In this document: positions 33,082-41,664 of the stretch, piece by piece
Numbering within the stretch: the stretch's first letter is position 1
Layout: every line of letters starts with the position of its first letter
Origin: Comamonas sp. Y33R10-2
GTDB taxonomy: Bacteria > Pseudomonadota > Gammaproteobacteria > Burkholderiales > Burkholderiaceae_C
Reading direction: 5' to 3'
DNA: 64,000 nt
Assembly: GCF_019355935.1 (NCBI RefSeq)
Contig: NZ_CP079925.1
Location: 3,100,001-3,164,000, forward strand
Translations under genes and position numbers: made by a program
Notes under the pieces: generated by a model
Told to the model about the DNA's origin: nothing
Databases searched by the model: none
Seen by the model: only the letters and a program-made list of their open reading frames with translations

Positions 33082-34608
33082 ATGCGCCATGTCTCCGGAG
33101 TTTTCACCGTGATCACGGAACTGGAATTCAAGTCTCTTGCGGCCCAAGGCTTTAACCGCATCCCTTTGTTGATCGAGGCGTTTGCCGACCTCGAAACCCC
33201 GCTTTCTCTATACCTCAAGCTGGCCCACGCCAATGGCGACGGCAAGTACAGCTTTTTGCTGGAATCCGTAGTCGGCGGCGAGCGCTTTGGTCGCTACAGC
33301 TTTATCGGCCTGCCCGCACGCAGCTTTGTGCGCGCATCGGGCTTTGGCGATGAAGCCAAGACCGAAGTAGTAACCGATGGCAAGGTGGTGGAAACCGCCA
33401 GCGGCAACCCGTTGGACTTCATCGCCGCCTACCAGCAGCGCTTCAAAGTGGCAATTACCCCCGGCATGCCGCGCTTTTGCGGCGGTCTGGCGGGCTACTT
33501 TGGCTATGACGCGGTGCGATATATCGAGAAAAAGCTCGAAAAATCCTGCCCGCCTGACAGTCTGGGCACGCCCGACATCATGCTCCTGCAGTGCGAAGAG
33601 GTGGCTGTCATCGACAACCTCTCTGGCAAGCTCTACCTCATCGTCTATGCCAACCCTGCCGAGGCCGAAGCCTTTGGCAAGGCCAAGAAGCGCCTGCGCC
33701 AGTTGAAGGATCAGCTGCGCTACTCAGTCAGTGCGCCGCAGATTCGCGCGGGTGAGAGCTACCCGGCCGAGCGTAGTTTTGACAAGCAAGACTATTTGGC
33801 TGCCGTGCAAAAGGCCAAGGATCTGATTGCGGCGGGCGACTTCATGCAGGTGCAGGTCGGTCAGCGCATTCAAAAGCGTTTCACCGCATCGCCGCTGAGT
33901 TTGTACCGCGCACTTCGCTCGCTGAACCCCAGCCCTTACATGTACTTCTACCATTTCGGTGACTTCCATGTGGTGGGTGCCAGCCCCGAGATTTTGGTGC
34001 GCCAAGAAAGCACGCCTGACGGCCAAAAAGTCACCATTCGCCCGCTGGCTGGAACCCGCCCGCGTGGCAATACGGTGGAGTTGGACAAGGCCATCGAGCA
34101 AGAGCTCATTGCTGACCCCAAGGAGCGTGCCGAGCACGTGATGCTGATTGACCTGGCGCGCAACGACATTGGCCGCATCGCTAAGACCGGCAGCGTGAAG
34201 GTGACCGAGGCTTTCTCGGTAGAGCGCTATAGCCATGTCATGCACATCGTGAGCAATGTGGAAGGCATCTTGCAGGACGGCATGGACAATATGGACGTCT
34301 TCAAATCCACCTTCCCTGCGGGCACGCTGACCGGCGCGCCCAAGGTGCATGCGATGGAGGTCATCGACCAGCTCGAGCCGACCAAGCGAGGTATTTACGG
34401 CGGCGCTTGCGGCTACCTGAGCTTTGCGGGCGATATGGATCTGGCGATTGCGATTCGCACCGGTGTCATCAAAGACAACATGCTGTATGTGCAAGCCGCA
34501 GCGGGTGTGGTGGCCGACTCTGTGCCCGAGATGGAATGGAGAGAAACCGAGCACAAGGCCCGCGCCTTGCTGCGTGCGGCTGAGTTGGTCGAGGAGGGGC
34601 TGGAATGA
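33082..34608 (+). CDS. trpE: Anthranilate synthase component I
   Basis: 508 residues from the ATG at 33082, which follows AGGTGA. A GTG at 33109 (MITELEFKSLAAQG) has GGAG before it and matches the start I recall for relatives, so the true start may be 27 bp later. TrpE converts chorismate with ammonia from TrpG to anthranilate. Motifs seen: LESVVGGERFGRYSFIG near the N terminus, where the feedback Trp site lies, GDFMQVQVGQRI, PSPYMYFYHF, RPLAGTRPRGN and the catalytic DLARNDIGR and GTLTGAPKVHAME segments. It heads the trp operon behind the leader peptide and overlaps the chorismate mutase gene by 4 bp. Confidence 0.96.
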   Translation: MRHVSGVFTVITELEFKSLAAQGFNRIPLLIEAFADLETPLSLYLKLAHANGDGKYSFLLESVVGGERFGRYSFIGLPARSFVRASGFGDEAKTEVVTDGKVVETASGNPLDFIAAYQQRFKVAITPGMPRFCGGLAGYFGYDAVRYIEKKLEKSCPPDSLGTPDIMLLQCEEVAVIDNLSGKLYLIVYANPAEAEAFGKAKKRLRQLKDQLRYSVSAPQIRAGESYPAERSFDKQDYLAAVQKAKDLIAAGDFMQVQVGQRIQKRFTASPLSLYRALRSLNPSPYMYFYHFGDFHVVGASPEILVRQESTPDGQKVTIRPLAGTRPRGNTVELDKAIEQELIADPKERAEHVMLIDLARNDIGRIAKTGSVKVTEAFSVERYSHVMHIVSNVEGILQDGMDNMDVFKSTFPAGTLTGAPKVHAMEVIDQLEPTKRGIYGGACGYLSFAGDMDLAIAIRTGVIKDNMLYVQAAAGVVADSVPEMEWRETEHKARALLRAAELVEEGLE

Positions 34609-34940
34609 ACAAGGCAATCGATTTGGTACAGCCCTGCACCAGCATGGAAGATGTGCGTCGCAATGTGAATGCACTGGACGATGTGCTGGTGCCGCTGCTG
34701 GTCACACGCATTGGCTATATGCAGCAGGCCGCACGCATCAAGGGCGATGTGAGCCAGGTGCGCGATGAAGATCGTATTGAAGCCATCGTCAGCCGCGTGC
34801 GTGAGCGCACGTTGCAGGAAGGCGGTCAGGCTGATGTGATGGAGGCCGTGTACCGCCAGCTGATGGAAGAGTGCATCGCCTATGAACACAGTGAATTCGC
34901 GCGTCTGCGCGGGACTCCAAAAACGCACAATCAGGAGTAA
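34605..34940 (+). CDS. AroQ-type chorismate mutase (PchB-like subfamily)
   Basis: A 111-residue all-helical chorismate mutase. [20 protein letters not shown] is the N-terminal helix pattern, [16 protein letters not shown] provides the Arg/Lys substrate ligands and [11 protein letters not shown] the C-terminal helix with Glu. The opening resembles the isochorismate-pyruvate lyase (PchB) branch, so the exact reaction is not certain; with no siderophore or salicylate genes near, chorismate to prephenate is more likely. It is embedded in the trp operon: its ATG overlaps the trpE stop by 4 bp, and trpG starts 4 bp after its stop. It would compete with TrpE for chorismate and feed Phe/Tyr synthesis. 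Confidence 0.85.
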   Translation: MNKAIDLVQPCTSMEDVRRNVNALDDVLVPLLVTRIGYMQQAARIKGDVSQVRDEDRIEAIVSRVRERTLQEGGQADVMEAVYRQLMEECIAYEHSEFARLRGTPKTHNQE

Positions 34941-34944
34941 GACC

Positions 34945-35526
34945 ATGAAGTTACTGATGGTCGATAACTACGACAGCTTTACCTACAACATCGTTCAGTA
35001 CTTTGGCGAGCTGGGTGCCGAGGTGACCGTGGTGCGCAACGATGAAGCCACCGTGGCCGATGTGGAGGCGCTGATCGCACGCGAGGGCATTGAGCGCCTG
35101 GTGATTTCGCCCGGCCCTTGCTCGCCCAACGAGGCTGGAATATCGGTGGCTGCGATCAAGCATTTTGCGGGCAAGCTGCCCATTCTGGGCGTGTGTCTGG
35201 GCCACCAGAGCATTGGTGCAGCGTTCGGCGGCGACATCATCCGCGCGGGCCAGCAAATGCATGGCAAAACCAGCTTCATCCACACCGATCAGAAGGGCGT
35301 GTTTGCTGAGCTACCTCAGGCGTTTACGGTCAATCGCTATCACTCTCTGGTGATCGACAAAAACACGCTGCCGGAGTGTCTTGAAATCACTGCTACCAGT
35401 GAAGATGGTGAAATTCAGGGCGTGCGCCACAAGACGCTGGCGATTGAGGGCGTGCAGTTTCACCCCGAAAGCATCTTGACAGAGCACGGCCATGCCATGC
35501 TCAAGAACTTTCTGGATCAGAAGTAA
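34945..35526 (+). CDS. trpG: Anthranilate synthase component II (glutamine amidotransferase)
   Basis: A 193-residue class I amidotransferase that supplies ammonia to TrpE. The triad is visible: the Cys in [10 protein letters not shown], and the His and Glu in [13 protein letters not shown]. The N terminus [20 protein letters not shown] is typical. AGGAG precedes the ATG at 34945; a longer in-frame start at 34882 would overlap the chorismate mutase and is rejected. In many bacteria the same protein also serves PabB in folate synthesis; no pabB is in the window. Confidence 0.96.
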   Translation: MKLLMVDNYDSFTYNIVQYFGELGAEVTVVRNDEATVADVEALIAREGIERLVISPGPCSPNEAGISVAAIKHFAGKLPILGVCLGHQSIGAAFGGDIIRAGQQMHGKTSFIHTDQKGVFAELPQAFTVNRYHSLVIDKNTLPECLEITATSEDGEIQGVRHKTLAIEGVQFHPESILTEHGHAMLKNFLDQK

Positions 35527-35540
35527 ACCGGGTTTCACTC

Positions 35541-35585
35541 ATAAATCAGTAGCTGGTAGCGCTCGTCTTATCTGGGGTTGAGAAT
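35541..35585. repeat. Weak dispersed ATAGCT-like repeat between trpG and trpD
   Basis: Reads aatcAGTAGCTGGTAGCGC then cttatctggggttgag. It shares the core, the following TAG-GCGC and the TTAT block with other copies, but less exactly, so I rate it low. Confidence 0.3.
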
Positions 35586-35645
35586 GAAAACCATAAGAAA
35601 CCCAGAAAAGACAGGCGCAGGCAGCTCTTAAAAACATAGAGAGAT

Positions 35646-36680
35646 ATGGCAATGATTACTGCCCAAGAAGCGCTGCAACGCACGATCGAGCACCGCGAAA
35701 TCTTCCACGATGAGATGCTGCATCTGATGCGCATGATCATGCGCGGCGAGCTGTCCCCTGTCATGACCGCATCCATCCTCACCGGCCTGCGCGTGAAGAA
35801 GGAAACCATTGGCGAAATCTCGGCAGCCGCCGAGGTGATGCGCGAGTTTTCGCTCAAGGTGAACGTGCACGACAAGACCCATCTGGTCGACATCGTGGGT
35901 ACAGGCGGCGATGGCGCCAACACCTTCAACATCTCGACTTGCTCCACCTTTGTGATTTCGGCGGCGGGCGGCAAGGTCAGCAAACATGGCGGCCGCAGCG
36001 TCAGCAGCAAAAGCGGCAGCGCAGACGCGATGGAGGCGCTGGGCGTCAACATCAACCTGAACGCTGCGCAAATTGCTGATTGCATCCGCGACGTGGGCAT
36101 CGGCTTCATGTTCGCGCCCAACCATCACCCCGCCATGAAGAATGTGGCACCCGTGCGCAAAGAGCTGGGCGTGCGCACCATCTTCAACATCCTGGGCCCG
36201 CTGACTAACCCGGCCAGTGCTCCCAATATTTTGATGGGCGTGTTCCACGAGGACCTGGTCGGCATTCAAGTGCGTGCGCTGCAGCGTCTGGGCGCAGAGC
36301 ACGCGCTGGTCGTCTATGGCCGCGATGGTCTGGACGAAATCAGTTTGGGTGCAGGCACGCTGGTGGGCGAGCTCAAAGACGGCATGGTGCGTGAGTACGA
36401 AATCCATCCCGAAGACTTTGGCCTGCGCATGGCAGGCACCCGTTCGCTCAAGGTCGAGAACCCGGAAGAATCCAAAGCCATGCTGCTGGGTGTGCTACAA
36501 GGTGAGCCAGGCCCGGCACGCGATATCGTCTGCTTGAACGCAGGTGCAGCCCTGTATGCCGCCAATGTAGCCAGCTCGATTGAAGACGGACTGGAGCGTG
36601 CCCAAAAGGCCGTGGACAGTGGTGCGGCACTGGCCAAGCTCCAGCAATTGGTGGCTTACACCGCCAATCTGAACGCATGA
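35646..36680 (+). CDS. trpD: Anthranilate phosphoribosyltransferase
   Basis: The second step of the Trp pathway, transferring phosphoribose from PRPP to anthranilate. 344 residues. Motifs: [14 protein letters not shown] binds [24 protein letters not shown] provides further ligands, [20 protein letters not shown] binds anthranilate, and [20 protein letters not shown] follows. A 119-bp gap after trpG includes a weak copy of the dispersed ATAGCT-like repeat (35541-35585), which separates trpD slightly from the trpE-trpG block. The trpD stop overlaps the start of the unknown gene that follows by 4 bp. Confidence 0.96.
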   Translation: MAMITAQEALQRTIEHREIFHDEMLHLMRMIMRGELSPVMTASILTGLRVKKETIGEISAAAEVMREFSLKVNVHDKTHLVDIVGTGGDGANTFNISTCSTFVISAAGGKVSKHGGRSVSSKSGSADAMEALGVNINLNAAQIADCIRDVGIGFMFAPNHHPAMKNVAPVRKELGVRTIFNILGPLTNPASAPNILMGVFHEDLVGIQVRALQRLGAEHALVVYGRDGLDEISLGAGTLVGELKDGMVREYEIHPEDFGLRMAGTRSLKVENPEESKAMLLGVLQGEPGPARDIVCLNAGAALYAANVASSIEDGLERAQKAVDSGAALAKLQQLVAYTANLNA

Positions 36681-37291
36681 CGCAAGCTTCGCTGCATGAT
36701 GCGTTGGCACCTTTGCAGCGAATGGTGGAGTCTGAGGCTGTCTGGGATCTGCCTGAGTACATACACCTCACCCCGCCGGCGTGGCTGGTCGTGCCTCAGG
36801 TGGTCGCTGCGGCCATTGCTGGGCTGATACTGCTGGCGTGGGTACAGTCCACCAGTGGCGCTGACATGTGGCTGCCTCCGGCATTGATCGCTGTAATCTG
36901 GGCTGTACGTCATGCTCGGAGTCGCAGGCTTAGCTGGCCTCTGGGTGAGGGAAGCCTGAAGTCCGACCAAGGCCGTGGCTGCCGGGTGGATCTGAGAGCG
37001 CGGCAGGTGAAGACTCTGGGTTGCGAGCCCGAGCATCAGTGGCAGCTCAATCCCGCGTTGGAGTGGAGTCTGGGTTGCATTGCATTTGCCGATAAGTCCC
37101 GCCGCTGCTATGGCTGGCGCATTGAGCTGCGCCATGTGCGCAAAGGCCCGGTGATGGTGCTGTGTACAGTGCTGCATGAAGGGCATGCGGTGCAGGGTCA
37201 GGAGGCGCTACATGCCTTGGTCCAACAGATGGCGGCGCGGTTGGGTATTCGCCGCTCAGGCATAGGCATCAGTACGGCGCCCCAAAGTTAA
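36677..37291 (+). CDS. Unknown two-helix membrane protein inside the trp operon
   Basis: A 204-residue protein of no family I recognise. It overlaps trpD by 4 bp (ATGA) and ends 15 bp before trpC, so it is surely translated with the operon. Two hydrophobic helices near residues 36-58 ([20 protein letters not shown]) and 65-80 are followed by a cytoplasmic domain of about 120 residues with alternating strand-like segments ([37 protein letters not shown]). No catalytic motif is evident. It could be a membrane anchor or unrelated hitchhiker. Base composition matches the neighbours, so it does not look recently acquired. Confidence 0.8.
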   Translation: MTQASLHDALAPLQRMVESEAVWDLPEYIHLTPPAWLVVPQVVAAAIAGLILLAWVQSTSGADMWLPPALIAVIWAVRHARSRRLSWPLGEGSLKSDQGRGCRVDLRARQVKTLGCEPEHQWQLNPALEWSLGCIAFADKSRRCYGWRIELRHVRKGPVMVLCTVLHEGHAVQGQEALHALVQQMAARLGIRRSGIGISTAPQS

Positions 37292-37306
37292 CGAGAAAGA
37301 TTTGAA

Positions 37307-38107
37307 ATGTCCGATATTCTGAAAAAAATCTGTGACGTCAAAGTCCAGGAAGTGGGAGCAGCCAAGAAAGCTGTGTCGTTTGAAGAGATGCGCCGCGACG
37401 CGGAAAGCCGCATTTCTACACGCGATTTTGTGGGCGCTATTCGCGCAAAAATTGCCAAGGGTCAGGCGGGTGTGATTGCCGAAGTCAAGAAGGCCAGCCC
37501 CAGCAAGGGCGTGATTCGTGCTGACTTTGACCCTACAGACATCGCCCAGAGCTATATGGTCGGTGACGGCAAGGTCAGTGCGGCTTGTTTGTCGGTGCTG
37601 ACCGATCGTCAGTTCTTTCAAGGCCAGCCCGACTACCTCAAGCAAGCCCGTGCCAGCACACTCCTGCCCGTGCTGCGCAAGGACTTTATGGTCGATCCTT
37701 ACCAAATCTACGAGTCCCGCGTGATGGGCGCTGACTGCGTGCTGCTGATTGCCGCTTGTCTGGATGACGCGCAAATGGCCGAGATGGAGCAGATTGCTTT
37801 TTACTTGGACATGGCGGTGCTCGTCGAAGTGCATGACGCTGAGGAGCTGCAACGTGCGCTAAAGCTCAAGACACCGCTGGTGGGGATCAACAACCGCAAT
37901 CTGCGCACTTTTGAGGTGGACATTCAGACCACGATTGCACTCAAGAACGATGTGCCTGCGGACCGTTTGCTGGTGACGGAGTCCGGAATTTTGACGCACA
38001 CCGATGTGAAGACCCTGCGTGATGCCGGTATCGACGCGTTCTTGGTGGGTGAGGCCTTTATGCGCGCACCTGAGCCGGGTGAGGCGCTGGCCAAATTGTT
38101 TCAGTAA
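37307..38107 (+). CDS. trpC: Indole-3-glycerol phosphate synthase
   Basis: A 266-residue TIM barrel closing the indole ring in Trp synthesis. Family motifs are clear: [16 protein letters not shown] with the catalytic lysine, [35 protein letters not shown], and the phosphate site with [12 protein letters not shown] and FLVGEAFM. It is monofunctional; trpF is not fused, and trpF, trpA and trpB are not in the window. It is the last gene of the operon; the next gene is on the other strand. Confidence 0.96.
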   Translation: MSDILKKICDVKVQEVGAAKKAVSFEEMRRDAESRISTRDFVGAIRAKIAKGQAGVIAEVKKASPSKGVIRADFDPTDIAQSYMVGDGKVSAACLSVLTDRQFFQGQPDYLKQARASTLLPVLRKDFMVDPYQIYESRVMGADCVLLIAACLDDAQMAEMEQIAFYLDMAVLVEVHDAEELQRALKLKTPLVGINNRNLRTFEVDIQTTIALKNDVPADRLLVTESGILTHTDVKTLRDAGIDAFLVGEAFMRAPEPGEALAKLFQ

Positions 38108-38127
38108 CTGACGCGGCTGCGGCAGGT

Positions 38128-38532
38128 TTAGGTCAAAACCTGCACATCGGCATCCAAAAAGTAGCCCAAGCCACGCTTGGTCTTCAGTAGCGCTGGCGTG
38201 CGAGCCGATGTTTCTATCTTGCGACGTAGACGCAGCATTTGCACATCAATAGCGCGGTCAAAGACCTCGTCTTCGGCATGAGTCATGTCCATGATTTGCT
38301 CACGGCTCATGATTTGCTTGGGGCATTTGAGTAAAGCCAATAGCAGAGAAAACTCTGTTTTTGTGAGATTGACCTCGTCTCCCGCACCGCTGACGAGGCT
38401 ACGCGAGCGCAGGCGTAGCTCCCAGTTGGCAAACTTAAAGCCTTGCGGCCCTCGATTGAAGGCGGAGCGGGGGGATGAAAAAAATCCCGTTGTGGCTGTG
38501 TTGCGTGAGGCAGTGGCGTAAGACGTGTACAT
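38128..38532 (-). CDS. Orphan OmpR/PhoB-type winged-helix DNA-binding protein
   Basis: 134 residues from the ATG at 38532, which has AAGGAG 7 bases upstream; a longer open frame to 38613 has no ribosome site. The last 100 residues form a complete Trans_reg_C winged helix: FANWELRLRSRSLVS is the N-terminal sheet, LTKTEFSLLLALLKCP the first helices, RAIDVQMLRLRRKIE the recognition helix and LLKTKRGLGYFLD the wing. The receiver domain of response regulators is replaced by a short Ser/Thr-rich segment, so activity is not set by aspartate phosphorylation. No kinase is nearby. Targets are unknown. Confidence 0.85.
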   Translation of the reverse strand: MYTSYATASRNTATTGFFSSPRSAFNRGPQGFKFANWELRLRSRSLVSGAGDEVNLTKTEFSLLLALLKCPKQIMSREQIMDMTHAEDEVFDRAIDVQMLRLRRKIETSARTPALLKTKRGLGYFLDADVQVLT

Positions 38533-38698
38533 GAATAACTCCTTGTAAGCCTGAACCGTCAAACGGTCGGCTGTATTGAAGTTAATTCTTTGCAATTTGT
38601 GACGACATGTCACTCACTGAAATCAGGTATTTTTAGTTAAAAATAAAGGGTTTACCCTTTGTTTTTTGCTATGCGTCATTGAGACAGGTGAACTTTTT

Positions 38699-39433
38699 AT
38701 GAACTTGACAAGCCAGAGTTTGAATTGGGGCGAGCCTAGCGTCACGCAACTGCAAGGCTGTGACCCACAGGCTTGGCCAGTGACGTCAGGCTGGAAAGCG
38801 TTGGTGGATACTTTTTTTGAGGGCTCGACGGGCCGCACGCTGTTGGAGTTTTTGGAGCAAAGACTTGCTGCTGGCGCTGTAATCTTTCCCCCTGCGCCGT
38901 TGAGAGCCCTGGAGTTAACAGAGCCAGAAAATGTGCGCGTCGTCATCTTGGGGCAAGACCCCTATCACGGCCGTGGACAGGCAGAAGGGCTGGCTTTCTC
39001 AGTGGCGCCGGGTGTAGGTATTCCGCCATCGCTTAAAAATATCTTCAAAGAGATACAGCGAGATCTGGGGGAGCCGCTCCCCGCCTTCCCGGTGCCCGGC
39101 GGCAGTCTAGCGAGTTGGGCTGAGCAGGGTGTGTTGCTGCTCAATACTTGTTTGACGGTGGAAGAAGGCCAGCCAGCCAGCCATGCCAAAAAAGGTTGGG
39201 AGGCGCTGACCGACTCCATCATTTGTCACGTGGCTGAGCAAGGTCGTCCCAAGGTTTTCATGCTCTGGGGGGCTCATGCCCAAGCCAAGCGAGTGTTGAT
39301 TCCTGAGGGTCGCGGGCACTTGGTGCTGATGAGCAACCATCCCTCACCGCTGTCGGCACTTCGCCCGCCCATACCGTTTATCGGTAATGGGCACTTTGGT
39401 GAGGCCAAGGAGTTTAGGCGCACGCACGATTAA
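38699..39433 (+). CDS. ung: Uracil-DNA glycosylase
   Basis: Family 1 UDG of 244 residues that removes uracil from DNA. The catalytic water-activating motif [18 protein letters not shown] (Asp87) and the His motif [10 protein letters not shown] are intact. I chose the ATG at 38699 with AGGTG upstream; a TTG 33 bp earlier is open but less likely. It ends at a bidirectional terminator shared with the Wzz-like gene and is divergent from the orphan winged-helix gene. Confidence 0.95.
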   Translation: MNLTSQSLNWGEPSVTQLQGCDPQAWPVTSGWKALVDTFFEGSTGRTLLEFLEQRLAAGAVIFPPAPLRALELTEPENVRVVILGQDPYHGRGQAEGLAFSVAPGVGIPPSLKNIFKEIQRDLGEPLPAFPVPGGSLASWAEQGVLLLNTCLTVEEGQPASHAKKGWEALTDSIICHVAEQGRPKVFMLWGAHAQAKRVLIPEGRGHLVLMSNHPSPLSALRPPIPFIGNGHFGEAKEFRRTHD

Positions 39434-39451
39434 TAAAAGTACCAGTACTTA

Positions 39452-39482
39452 TAAAAAAGCCCGCGAATATTATCGCGGGCTT
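39452..39482. terminator. Bidirectional terminator between ung and the Wzz-like gene
   Basis: Stem aagcccgcga (39457-39466) with tcgcgggctt (39473-39482) and a 6-nt loop. An A-run before it gives a U-tract on the minus strand, so it best terminates the Wzz-like gene; it can also stop ung. Confidence 0.88.
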
Positions 39483-39501
39483 GTGAGTGCGGTGGCTTGC
39501 T

Positions 39502-40362
39502 TTACCAGGGCATCGCGCTGCGAATACGGGCCAGTTTTTCTGCTTGCTCAGGCGAAGATTCTTTGGCCGCGCGTAGCGCTTGTCGGATGAAGACGAACAG
39601 CAGCAGAGCAAAGGCAGTAGCGACGGCTCCACCAATGGCCAGCAGTGATTTCTTGGGTTTGACCGACTGCTCAGGCAGAGTAGGCATCTGAATAATATCG
39701 TCCTTGTTCAAGCCTTCAAGACGGCGCTCCATGTCCAGAATTGCCCTTTGACGATTACTGTTGCCGGAAAGGAGCTCACCGTATAGGCGGCTAGTCGCTT
39801 CACTCACACTTTTGCCGGATGCAATGCTGGCGGAGGTGTCATGCTCGAGCTTGAGGGATTCCTGCAGACGTGCTTTTTCGCTGTCTAGTTGGATTTGAAT
39901 CTGTTTCTTCTCCAGACCGCGCGGCTGGCTTAATGGGAAAAGTGTGTCCAGCAAAGCCTGATTCAACTTTTGAGCGGCTTCAGGTGATTTGGCTTGCGTC
40001 TCAATGTTCAGCAACTTGTCTTGCTTGCCGACGCTGACATTGATGCGCTTGCTTAGTTTTTTGTAAATTTCTTCAACAGTCAGGCCGTCGTCCAAGCCTG
40101 CAACGGGAGCAATCTGCTGAAGAACGTCCGCTGACATTGCCAAACTAGCGGCCATAGGTGCCAAAAAACTTGACCCAGGGCGCTCGACTTGAACGGAGGA
40201 GCGGCTTTCGAAAGTTTTTGGAATGACAAAACCAATGCCAAATGCCAAGATGCCTGCGATCAGTGGTCCAAAAATTAATAGCTTCCAGTTTTCTGCGAGT
40301 GTTACCAGCAGGTCCAGCAGATCAAGCTCTTCATCTTGTGGGTTTTGGTTTTGTATTTCCAT
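39502..40362 (-). CDS. Wzz-like polysaccharide chain-length regulator
   Basis: A 286-residue inner-membrane protein. The N-terminal Wzz segment has ELDLLDLLVTLAENWKLLIF and a first helix around 30-50. The periplasmic domain contains long helices (residues about 90-225), and a second helix lies near 240-262 (LLAIGGAVATAFALLLFVFI) after the Pro-rich PEQSVKPKKS. This is the polysaccharide co-polymerase layout without a tyrosine-kinase domain. No glycosyltransferase, wzx or wzy gene is in the window, so it stands alone. It lies 126 bp downstream of queA on the same strand. Its partner polymer is unknown. Confidence 0.85.
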   Translation of the reverse strand: MEIQNQNPQDEELDLLDLLVTLAENWKLLIFGPLIAGILAFGIGFVIPKTFESRSSVQVERPGSSFLAPMAASLAMSADVLQQIAPVAGLDDGLTVEEIYKKLSKRINVSVGKQDKLLNIETQAKSPEAAQKLNQALLDTLFPLSQPRGLEKKQIQIQLDSEKARLQESLKLEHDTSASIASGKSVSEATSRLYGELLSGNSNRQRAILDMERRLEGLNKDDIIQMPTLPEQSVKPKKSLLAIGGAVATAFALLLFVFIRQALRAAKESSPEQAEKLARIRSAMPW

Positions 40363-40488
40363 GAGTTTCTATGTCTGAATAAACATTTTGGCTAAGCCGA
40401 GGAATCTACCACCAAGAAGTGATTCAAGCTGCATTTCATGTAACTCGATACTCCAAGCGGATGAAATGCAGGCTCACTCTGTAGTTAA

Positions 40489-41577
40489 TCAGCGCTTGCG
40501 CTCCAGCAGCATCGAGTCGCCGTAGCTGAAGAAACGGTAGTGCTGGGCAATCGCATGCTGGTACATACCCATGATGTGCTCGTAGCCGGCAAAGGCGCTG
40601 ACCAGCATCATGAGTGTACTTTTGGGCAGATGGAAGTTGGTAATCAGCATGTCTACCACCTGGTATTGAAAACCGGGGGTGATGAAGATGCTGGTGTTGC
40701 CCGTCACGTTGCCGTATTTAGCCCAAGACTCTAGGGTGCGCACGGTGGTTGTGCCTACGGCGATGATGCGGCCGCCGCGCTGGCGGCAGCGTTCCATGGC
40801 GGCGAGCGTGGACATGGGAATGTCATACCACTCGCTGTGCATGGTGTGCTCGGCCAAGTTTTCGGTCTTGACGGGCTGGAAGGTGCCTGCGCCCACGTGC
40901 AGGGTGACGCTGGCGCGCTCCACGCCCTTGGCTTGCAGGGCGGCGAGCACGGATTCGTCAAAGTGCAGGGCGGCTGTGGGAGCTGCTACTGCGCCGGGGT
41001 GGGCGGCAAACACGGTTTGATAGCGCTCGGTGTCTTGTGCCTCGTTGGGGTCGTCGCCCGTGCTTTGGTGGCGCTCGATATAAGGGGGCAGCGGCAGGTG
41101 GCCGAACTGATCGAGCAAGTCGTAAGGCGTCTCGCCGTTGTTGCCTTTGAAGGACAGGTGAAACAGCGGGCCGTTTTCATCAGGCCAGCGGCCCAGCAAA
41201 GTAGCCTCAAAGCCACCGTTTTTCAGGCCGCCGCACAAATGAATTTTTGCGCCGGGCAAGGGTTTCTTGCTCACGCGCATGTGCGCCACGACTTCGTTGT
41301 TCTGCAGTACGCGCTCCACCAAGAGTTCGATCTTGCCGCCGCTGGCTTTTTCGCCAAACACGCGGGCCTTGATGACTTTGGTGTCGTTGAAGATCAACAA
41401 ATCGCCGCTTTGCAGCAACTCGGGCAGCTCGCGGAAGATGCGGTCAGTGGCGGGGTGGCTTCTCCCATCGAGTAGGCGGGATGCGCTGCGAACGGCGGTG
41501 GGGTGCTGGGCGATCAGCGACTCGGGCAGGTGAAAGTCGAAGTCGTTGAGTGTGAATTCACGGGTGCTGGAAGACAT
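40489..41577 (-). CDS. queA: tRNA S-adenosylmethionine ribosyltransferase-isomerase
   Basis: A 362-residue enzyme that adds the AdoMet-derived ring to 7-aminomethyl-7-deazaguanine in tRNA, giving epoxyqueuosine. Motifs: NDFDFHLPESLIAQHP at the start, DLLIFNDTKVIKARVFGEKA, PLPPYIERHQ, VAAPTAALHFDESVLAAL and HVGAGTFQPVKTENL, then NFHLPKSTLMMLVSAFAG. Length and order match the family. No tgt gene lies downstream within the window, although queA-tgt is a common pair; here the Wzz-like gene follows instead. Confidence 0.95.
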   Translation of the reverse strand: MSSSTREFTLNDFDFHLPESLIAQHPTAVRSASRLLDGRSHPATDRIFRELPELLQSGDLLIFNDTKVIKARVFGEKASGGKIELLVERVLQNNEVVAHMRVSKKPLPGAKIHLCGGLKNGGFEATLLGRWPDENGPLFHLSFKGNNGETPYDLLDQFGHLPLPPYIERHQSTGDDPNEAQDTERYQTVFAAHPGAVAAPTAALHFDESVLAALQAKGVERASVTLHVGAGTFQPVKTENLAEHTMHSEWYDIPMSTLAAMERCRQRGGRIIAVGTTTVRTLESWAKYGNVTGNTSIFITPGFQYQVVDMLITNFHLPKSTLMMLVSAFAGYEHIMGMYQHAIAQHYRFFSYGDSMLLERKR

Positions 41578-41664
41578 GCGGGGCTTGAGGGCCGAACGGG
41601 GCCCGTTCCAAGTTCAATCAAACAAGTGGGCGATTGTCTCAAATCGCCATTAGGGCTGCAGCCC

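Noticed and set aside
33724..34674. A 316-codon minus-strand frame opposite trpE
   Set aside because: It mirrors trpE codons, has no recognisable domain and no ribosome site.
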